Source of the DNA: Picochlorum sp. 'celeri'
Taxonomy: Eukaryota > Chlorophyta > Trebouxiophyceae
Length of the DNA: 25,000 nt
Direction: 5' to 3'
NCBI GenBank assembly: GCA_010909725.1
Contig: JAACMV010000012.1
Location: forward strand, 1-25,000
Made by a program: the position numbers and the translations under genes. The notes beneath the pieces are model-generated. The model was given only the letters and a program-made list of their open reading frames with translations. It searched no databases and was not told the DNA's origin. Of the stretch, positions 18,547-25,000 are shown piece by piece (within the stretch, counting starts at the first letter, position 1; every line of letters begins with the position of its first letter).

Positions 18547-18559
18547 CCCACACTTCCCA
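18547..18559 (+). repeat. Target-site duplication of LINE D, left copy
   Basis: CCCACACTTCCCA, directly before the D poly(T). It contains the right arm of the B inverted repeat. Confidence 0.92.
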
Positions 18560-20378
18560 TTTTTTTTTTTTTTTTTTTTTTTTTGGTTCTGTAAGCATAC
18601 AAAGAAGTGAGAAAATCTCGACTGACACGGAGTTGGCCTGCTGCCTCAAATGCAGGTGGTCCTCCCAGCAGGGCTCCTGAATCAAGAGAACCTCGACCAT
18701 GTGGAGCTCTGCCACGTGTGCATGAAGCCAACCATGCACAGGTGCCCAGATACCTGCCCAGGTGATGTGGGGGTTGCACCCACTAAAAACTCACTCCTTA
18801 TATACCACAGTCCACGTGTTCCACAGGGCGCCTCGGCGTGGGGTCTCCGAGAGGAGTCTCAGAAACCTCACTGGAAGTGCGCCGTGAGAACTGCCGTACC
18901 CAGGGGGCGTCGGCTCTTGGGGTAGTGGGCGCCTCAGCATGACTCTCCAAAAGAGCTGAGGCCTGTGGTTGAGAGCCACCATGATCTTCCAACGAAAGAT
19001 CATGGGCACCACTTGACTCTCGGTGACCTATGTTGTGAGGGGAGGTTGCCTCCTCCCTCGCCCTGTCCCGTGCCTCCATCAAAGACACCACTTCCTCTGA
19101 TCCCCACAGCTTTCCCATATGGGTGGGCATACTAATCCCCAAAAAATGGGCTGTGGCGATGCACAGGGGGACAGGGGCTTGAGTAACATGCTCGGAGGAT
19201 GCTGTAGGAGCAAACTCTGGATGTTCTCCTCTGGCTGACCCCAACAACCATTGCCAAGGGTCCACTCCAGTTTCCTGATGAGCGGTGATGGCCTTGGCGA
19301 TCCAATCTCCCAGCACTTGGTCGCGAATCACCGCGTATGCCGGGCAGTGAAGCAAGAGATGTTCGAGAGAGTCCTCCGTGTGGCTTTCGCAGCTGGCGCA
19401 CCAGGAGCGATAGGAGGGAGGAAGCAGCCGAGCTCGAGAGCCTCGGGCAGCATTCCAGATCCCTCCTGTGCGGGCCCGTGCAAGCCAGTGAAAGCCACGA
19501 GAGTACCCCTCCGCAGTCGAATATGAAAGATAATTATTTGTAGATGAATAATTAGCTTCCACATAGGCGTTGTACCCTGAAGAGTGGCTCCTGTCGGTGG
19601 CGAGGTGGCGTTCCCACGTGAGGAATTGGACCTGTTTGGCGAGTTGCTTGGGGGTCTTGTCGAGGGGCGAGAATCCATGTCGATTCTGTAACCTCGTCAT
19701 GAAGGCCTTGGTGCGTTGGACCAGCGTGTGTTTGCCCCTCCTGGCTGGGAGGCTAAACAAGGTGCCAATCCAAGTCCCAAGGTCTGGCCACTTCCTCCAG
19801 GCTCGGGCTGCTCTCCCTGCAGCGATGGCAGGAAGGGTGGGGAGTTCCAGCTCAGTGGATAGTGTCGCGGACGCTATCGTATGAGTGGCCTTGCCCCTGA
19901 CAGCCATGTTGAGAGCCATGGAGAGCACTCGTTGGAGCGGTTGCATCGCGGTGCGCCCGCTCGAGCCAAACAGTTCGCCTCCGTATGCCAATTGAGGGAT
20001 CAGTTGTCCCTTGATGGCCAGCAGCTTGCTCTTCAGGGGGATAGAGGGCGTCGCCAGCATAGGTCGCATGGCTCGGAGCGTCGCCAAGCCTTTGGCACGT
20101 CTGTCGAGGATGATGTCCCTCACGTCGAGGCGTGGGGTGACAACAATCCCGAGATACGTGTACTTGTCGACTACTGGAATGGTACCGCGTTGGATGGTGA
20201 AGGGGCCAATGGTGGGTCGAGGCAGCTGTGTAGAATCACCTACGCCCAGTGCCATGACGCCACACTTGGCGTGTCCCACCTCCATGCCGAAGCGGTCACA
20301 CCAGTCTCCGAACGTGTTGAGCGAGTCCTGCAGCTCTGCTTCCGACTCGGCCAGGATGACTGTGTCGTCTGCGAAGAG
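18560..20378 (-). mobile_element. LINE copy D, 5'-truncated insertion in element B
   Basis: A 25-base poly(T) (18560-18584) is followed by 1.79 kb of LINE, nearly identical to C, ending inside the RT just after the FADD box. It is flanked by the 13-bp duplication CCCACACTTCCCA. The open frame 18798-20414 is unbroken from LFADDTVILAES through the C-terminal Cys/His cluster. Its first 12 codons are read from element B and the target duplication, not from the LINE. It has no ATG start, no endonuclease and lacks most of the RT palm, so it is a dead copy. Confidence 0.93.
18798..20378 (-). pseudogene. Truncated LINE reverse transcriptase (copy D)
   Basis: It keeps RT motif C (LFADDTVILAESEAELQ), the following thumb region (YTYLGIVVTP), the linker and CASCESHTEDSLEHLLLHC. 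It ends at the family stop codon 18800-18798. Motifs 0 to B and the endonuclease are missing because of 5' truncation. It has no frameshift over its length, unlike A and C'. Confidence 0.85.
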
Positions 20379-20391
20379 CCCACACTTCCCA
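20379..20391 (+). repeat. Target-site duplication of LINE D, right copy
   Basis: CCCACACTTCCCA after the D truncation point ...GCGAAGAG; element B continues with CTGTGG. Confidence 0.92.
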
Positions 20392-20487
20392 CTGTGGCTA
20401 CTGTTCGCTTGCACCGTGCCTATTGTTTCTATATCGACAAAACAGAAGTAAAAACGTTCGTTACCTAAAAAAACCTTCTGAAAAAAA
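20392..20487 (-). mobile_element. Element B, 5' segment
   Basis: This resumes B on the far side of LINE D, after the second copy of the D target site (20379-20391). It is AT-richer and has no ORF. It ends at the A/T tract GAAAAAAATTTT around 20480-20490, much like the LINE leader, and is then joined to the T-run of the mini scrap. The exact 5' end of B cannot be fixed from a single full copy. Confidence 0.6.
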
Positions 20488-20539
20488 TTTTTTTTTTTTT
20501 TTTATGTGGGAGTTGCACCCACTAAAAAGAGCAGAATTA
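20488..20539 (-). mobile_element. Mini retro-scrap: 3' hairpin plus poly(A)
   Basis: A 16-base T-run (20488-20503) is followed by a 36-base unit (20504-20539). That unit contains an exact 25-base piece of the B 3' region, including the whole hairpin (20506-20522). In B the sequence continues on the minus strand as ...CACATCACCTGG; here poly(A) starts straight after CCCACAT. The other end (TAATTCTGCTC on minus) does not match B. It abuts the 23-base poly(T) of B'. Confidence 0.6.
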
Positions 20540-21015
20540 TTTTTTTTTTTTTTTTTTTTTTTGGTTCTGTATGTAAACAAAGAAGTGAGAAAATCCGGAT
20601 GACACTGGGTTCGTCTGTACATGACAGATGGTTCCCCCTCATGATGGAGTCTCCACCATGACTCGGTATACTCTTCCCTACTGTGCCCGAGGTGACTAGA
20701 TACCATTCCAGGTGATGTGGGAGTTGCACCCACTAAAAACTCACTCCTTGGACAACAGTCCACGTGTTCCACTGAGCAGCCCCACAGAGTGTGGGGGGCT
20801 CGATGAGAACTGCCATACCCATTGGGCTTCGGCTCTTGGGGGTAAGAAAAGTGGTGAAGTATCACCGGTGGAGCAGGAGGTGGTCAACCAGGAGGTCAAC
20901 GCCTGCGTGCCAACAGCCCGAAGGCCTCTCACTAGGCCATGAGTAACAGCCAGACCAACCCAAGAAGGGCGGTATGGGTGCTCTCCTTCAACTGCCCCCA
21001 GCAGCTAGGAAGTGT

Positions 21016-21017
<2 letters not shown>
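20540..21017 (-). mobile_element. Element B' (second copy of the B 3' segment)
   Basis: A 23-base poly(T) (20540-20562) is followed by 455 bases that match 14101-14555 with no difference I could find. It ends at the same CTAGGAAGTGTGG (21005-21017) and is followed by a LINE at the same position as C in B. The remainder of B is not seen to the right within the window. Confidence 0.8.
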
Positions 21018-21046
<29 letters not shown>

Positions 21047-24000
21047 GGTTCTGTAAGCATACAAAGAAGTGAGAAAATCTCGACTGACACGGAGTTGGCC
21101 TGCTGCCTCAAATGCAGGTGGTCCTCCCAGCAGGGCTCCTGAATCAAGAGAACCTCGACCATGTGGAGCTCTGCCACGTGTGCATGAAGCCAACCATGCA
21201 CAGGTGCCCAGATACCTGCCCAGGTGATGTGGGGGTTGCACCCACTAAAAACTCACTCCTTATATACCACAGTCCACGTGTTCCACAGGGCGCCTCGGCG
21301 TGGGGTCTCCGAGAGGAGTCCTCAGAAACCTCACTGGAAGTGCGCCGTGAGAACTGCCGTACCCAGGGGGCGTCGGCTCTTGGGGTAGTGGGCGCCTCAG
21401 CATGACTCTCCAAAGAGCTGAGGCCTGTGGTTGAGAGCCACCATGATCTTCCAACGAAGATCATTGGGCACCACTTTGACTCTCGGTGACCTATGTTGTG
21501 AGGGGAGGTTGCCTCATCCCTCGCCCTGTCCCGTGCCTCCATCAAAGACACCACTTCCTCTGATCCCCACAGCTTTCCCATATGGGTGGGCATACTAATC
21601 CCCAAAAAATGGGCTGTGGCGATGCACAGGGGGACAGGGGCTTGAGTACATGCTCGGAGGATGCTGTAGGAGCAAACTCTGGATGTTCTCCTCTGGCTGA
21701 CCCCAACAACCATTGCCAAGGGTCCACTCCAGTTTCCTGATGAGCGGTGATGGCCTTGGCGATCCAATCTCCCAGCACTTGGTCGCGAATCACCGCGTAT
21801 GCCGGGCAGTGAAGCAAGAGATGTTCGAGAGAGTCCTCCGTGTGGCTTTCGCAGCTGGCGCACCAGGAGCGATAGGAGGGAGGAAGCAGCCGAGCTCGAG
21901 AGCCTCGGGCAGCATTCCAGATCCCTCCTGTGCGGGCCCGTGCAAGCCAGTGAAAGCCACGAGAGTACCCCTCCGCAGTCGAATATGAAAGATAATTATT
22001 TGTAGATGAATTAATTAGCTTCCCCTATATGCGTTGTACCTGAAGAGTGGCTCCTGTCGGTGGCGAGGTGGCGTTCCCACGTGAGGAATTGGACCTGTTT
22101 GGCGAGTTGCTTGGGGGTCTTGTCGAGGGGCGAGAATCCATGTCGATTCTGTAACCTCGTCATGAAGGCCTTGGTGCGTTGGACCAGCGTGTGTTTGCCC
22201 CTCCTGGCTGGGAGGCTAAACAAGGTGCCAATCCAAGTCCCAAGGTCTGGCCACTTCCTCCAGGCTCGGGCTGCTCTCCCTGCAGCGATGGCAGGAAGGG
22301 TGGGGAGTTCCAGCTCAGTGGATAGTGTCGCGGACGCTATCGTATGAGTGGCCTTGCCCCTGACAGCCATGTTGAGAGCCATGGAGAGCACTCGTTGGAG
22401 CGGTTGCATCGCGGTGCGCCCGCTCGAGCCAAACAGTTCGCCTCCGTATGCCAATTGAGGGATCAGTTGTCCCTTGATGGCCAGCAGCTTGCTCTTCAGG
22501 GGGATAGAGGGCGTCGCCAGCATAGGTCGCATGGCTCGGAGCGTCGCCAAGCCTTTGGCACGTCTGTCGAGGATGATGTCCCTCACGTCGAGGCGTGGGG
22601 TGACAACAATCCCGAGATACGTGTACTTGTCGACTACTGGAATGGTACCGCGTTGGATGGTGAAGGGGCCAATGGTGGGTCGAGGCAGCTGTGTAGAATC
22701 ACCTACGCCCAGTGCCATGACGCCACACTTGGCGTGTCCCACCTCCATGCCGAAGCGGTCACACCAGTCTCCGAACGTGTTGAGCGAGTCCTGCAGCTCT
22801 GCTTCCGACTCGGCCAGGATGACTGTGTCGTCTGCGAAGAGCAGGCCAGGAATACGAGGGTCTTCATCAGCGTGCGGGTCGCGAAGATTCGGACCGTCAC
22901 GCCTCGGATCCCATCCAGTGCCGAGTCGATGAAGAGATCGAACAGGACTGGGCTCAACGTATCGCCTTGCTTGACGCCTCTATGCAATGGGAACGTACCT
23001 GTGGAAGTAAGAGTACCTGCAGAGCATTTGAAACCAGCGTGAGAATACAGCGTGGAGATGAAGTTCAAACACGCGCCGTTGATCCCCCGAGAACTAAGTA
23101 CATGAAGAAGGCACCGATGGGGGACCATATCGAATGCCTTCCTCAGATCTATAAATGCAGCAAAGGTGACCTGGTCCACTTGGCGTCGGCGGAGGGCAAT
23201 CTCGTAGAGCGTCGCAGCTTGAGCTGGGCATTCCTGTAGTCTCCTGAATCCAGCTTGTTCCTTTCTGAGTCCTCTGGGTCCTTCTATAAGATGTGTGTGC
23301 AGCCTGTCTGATATCACCCTGGTAGTGAGTTTGAGGAGGCAGTCGATGAGTGAGATGCCTCGGTGATTATCCAACACGTAGCATCTTTGTGTGGCTTGGG
23401 GATGCTGATGATCAGGCTGCTGTGCATGTCTTCTGGGATGTCGCCATGAAAGATAGAGTTGACGGCTTCCACAGCATTCTTCCCATTGGTGTTGTGGGTT
23501 CCAACCTAGGGGTGTCTTCTTTGCAGAGTTTGTACACCTCGTTTGTGATGCCATCCATTCCTGGTGCTTTGCCTGTTGCAGAGGTGGCGAGAGCTGCTTG
23601 TATCTCCGGCCACGTGATGTCTCTATTCAGTTCCAAAACAGTTGGTCGCTGGGGCAAGGGGCATCGCTCGGCCCAGGACGCAAGGGGGGTGGTATCTGCG
23701 TTCCTGCCAATGTGCTGTAATGCTGCTCCGTCGTGTGCAAAATGGCTTCGTTGCTCAGTTGCAGCTGGTTATTTGGTCCTTTCACGGGCTGCAGTGTCTG
23801 TGGGCGTCTCTGTTTGCCTTGTAGAATATTGATGAACTTCCAGAAGATGGGACTGGAAGGTCCTGATGCTGCAGCCCTGTGTACAAATTTGTGGAAACTG
23901 GATGTCTGGTCACGCCTGACCAATCGCCTCGCTTCCTGGTGTAATGCCTTGTATGTTGCCATCGTATCTGTGTTGAGGTTTCTGTACATCTCCAGTCGTG

Positions 24001-25000
24001 CCTGGTTTCGTTTTCGTAGCACTGTGCGCGTTCTGTGTGCGAGCTTTCTGATGGGCTTTTCTCGATGGCATGTGGTTTGGAAGCATTCTTGCTGGTCAAG
24101 AATCCTGTGCAATGTGTCTTTGAATTTTCCTGTAAGGCTTTCTGTTTGTGTGTCGTCTGAGTCTGTGTGTTCCATGTCAGCCTCCATGTCCTCCGTAGTC
24201 TGTAGCAAGTGTCCCAATAGTTGTGCTCCGTAATGTCTTTGGCAGTCCCAATGTGATCCAGCCGCAGTTTCTTCCTTGGTGGCGGCGGGATATCGCGTTG
24301 TCCTTCGTATCTACATTTCACAGCGAGTGGCCAGTGGTCTGAGGATGCTCTGTGGTGAGTACCCTGGCTGATAGCAGTTGAGCCCGGGCATGTTCGTTCA
24401 CCAGAATGTGGTCTATAGCGCTTCCTTGTGTGTACGGCCTCCAGAATGTCGTGGCATCTCCTCGCACTGGCAGCAAATCTAATGGCCATCCTCTCCGTGC
24501 TATAAGTGTGCTCATGGCCTCCAAGTCGTGATTGAAGTCCCCCATGATGACGATGGGAGTCCCCGGTCGCTCCGCTGTGATCCTGTGTATGTCTGCATCC
24601 AGTTTGTTCAACGTCTCACGCCGATCGTCTCTCAGATGCTCCCCTGGTACATATATGGTGGCGATGTAGCAGGTGACTGGCATCAATTGGTGCACTTGGG
24701 CCCATATGATGTTGGGATGGGCATACACTTCTCTGAGCTCTGTCGTGGGCAAGCTCCTGTGTGTCACTAGTGCTACTCCTCTGACCCCTGGCCCCGTCTT
24801 GTACCTCTGTATGACGTTATAGTGGCTGAAGGCCAGCGGGAAGGAGTCTTCTTCAACCTGATGTTCTTGCAGCCCCACCACTCCGAATCTGCGAGCTTTA
24901 AAGCGCCAATTGAGCTCGCCTCGTTTGTTGGCAGCCGTGGTGATGTTCCATGTGGCAAGAACGTTGAAGGGTTTCGATCCTTGGCGTGCGTTGTTCTCCT
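21018..25000 (-). mobile_element. LINE copy C', long copy running off the right edge
   Basis: A 29-base poly(T) (21018-21046, the same length as in C) is followed by 3.95 kb of LINE that reaches the endonuclease region at the window end. It matches C over the first few hundred bases. Beyond the point where C is truncated it matches copy A. One-base indels are scattered at about 21320-22030 and 23370-24360, and these split the ORF. Endonuclease pieces VIMGDFNHD and DHILVN lie in the frame 24881-24318. The RT palm (FIDLRKAFD, GVKQGDTLSPV) is in the frame 23554-22703, and the thumb in 22748-22011. No target duplication can be assessed because the 5' end is outside the window. Confidence 0.88.
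21260..25000 (-). pseudogene. Frame-broken LINE polyprotein of copy C'
   Basis: It has the same domain order as copy A but is cut by at least six one-base deletions relative to A and C. Examples lie near 23375, 23424, 23470, 23701, 24208 and 24348, plus mixed indels near 21320-21480. FADD itself falls in a region (22860-22900) with a two-base loss compared with C. The substitution level is low, so the breaks are either very recent or errors in the sequence. Confidence 0.75.

Larger units (their letters stand above)
18312..18559 (-). mobile_element. Element B, middle segment: strongly self-complementary 243-nt module
   Basis: This stretch lies between LINE C and LINE D and is part of B. It is closed by a perfect 10-bp inverted repeat, GGAAGTGTGG (18315-18324) and CCACACTTCC (18548-18557). 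Inside are an 8-bp stem 18376-18383/18402-18409 and an 11-bp stem 18465-18475/18484-18494 (one wobble). Three hairpins share the same four-base loop (CGAG on plus, CTCG on minus): 18331-18342, 18381-18392 and 18535-18548. On the plus strand TGGTCAAGTGG (18322-18332) fits a pol III A box, but that is opposite to the element orientation. I do not recognise an RNA family (not tRNA, 5S, SRP or RNase P by eye). Confidence 0.65.

Noticed and set aside
18312..18559. tRNA gene or tRNA-headed SINE
   Set aside because: An A-box-like TGGTCAAGTGG and a near B-box AGTTCAAGGCC (about 18508) exist on plus, but they are about 185 bp apart, opposite to the element, and no cloverleaf can be drawn.
18798..20414. 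A 538-residue protein with a novel N-terminus
   Set aside because: The first 12 codons are read from element B and the target duplication and start at TTG; the rest is a truncated LINE RT.
9343..25000. LTR retrotransposon, retrovirus-like element or DNA transposon
   Set aside because: There are no LTRs, protease, integrase or transposase. Poly(A) tails, 5' truncation, an APE endonuclease and 13-14 bp target duplications identify non-LTR elements.
9343..25000. CRISPR array or tandem gene array
   Set aside because: The repeats are kilobase-scale retroelement copies of unequal length with nested insertions, not short regular repeats.

Overview
This is eukaryotic nuclear DNA, most likely from a green alga (Viridiplantae). 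The evidence is a gene resembling plant plastidial FMN hydrolase FHY1, a plant-type transportin-SR (MOS14/TNPO3), small introns of 29-159 bp whose donors are often GTGCGT or GTGAGT, and TGTAA motifs just after two stop codons, which is the usual chlorophyte poly(A) signal. Species cannot be fixed from the sequence.

The left part (1-9342) is a compact gene block. In order: a reticulon (403-1381, +); a tRNA-splicing endonuclease SEN2 subunit (1465-about 2334, -); an importin-beta family transportin-SR (2363-5442, -); an ICT1/ArfB-type peptidyl-tRNA hydrolase (5680-6479, +); an FHY1-like HAD phosphatase (6481-7221 or 7259, -); and a WDR26/GID7-type LisH-CTLH-WD40 protein (7500-9270, +). All have introns whose frames and splice sites I could mostly rebuild by reading. 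Neighbours are convergent or divergent with tiny gaps: the stop codons of the ArfB and FHY1 genes are one base apart. The genes have unrelated housekeeping roles and do not form a pathway.

The right part (9343-25000) contains no recognisable host DNA. It is a pile of non-LTR retroelements, all on the minus strand, so each poly(A) tail appears as a poly(T) run at the left end. The LINE family has one long ORF: an N-terminal basic region, an APE-type endonuclease, a reverse transcriptase with an FADD box, and a C-terminal Cys/His cluster. Copies are A (9343-13878, near full length), C (14556-15851 plus 17240-18311), E (15852-17225, nested in C), D (18560-20378) and C' (21018 to the window end). 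C, D and E each have clean 13-14 bp target-site duplications. A second, non-coding family, B (about 780 bp, split by C and D), shares its 3' end with the LINE and carries a strongly self-complementary 243-nt module. A partial second copy, B', lies at 20540-21017. Short polyadenylated scraps of LINE or B sequence sit at 13879-14045 and 20488-20539.

Reconstructed history: A, the 5' scrap, B, the mini scrap and B'/C' are joined head to tail with no host DNA between them. C and D then inserted into the two arms of an inverted repeat in B, and E inserted into C in frame. Clusters of one-base indels in A and C' break their ORFs and may be decay or uncorrected read error.
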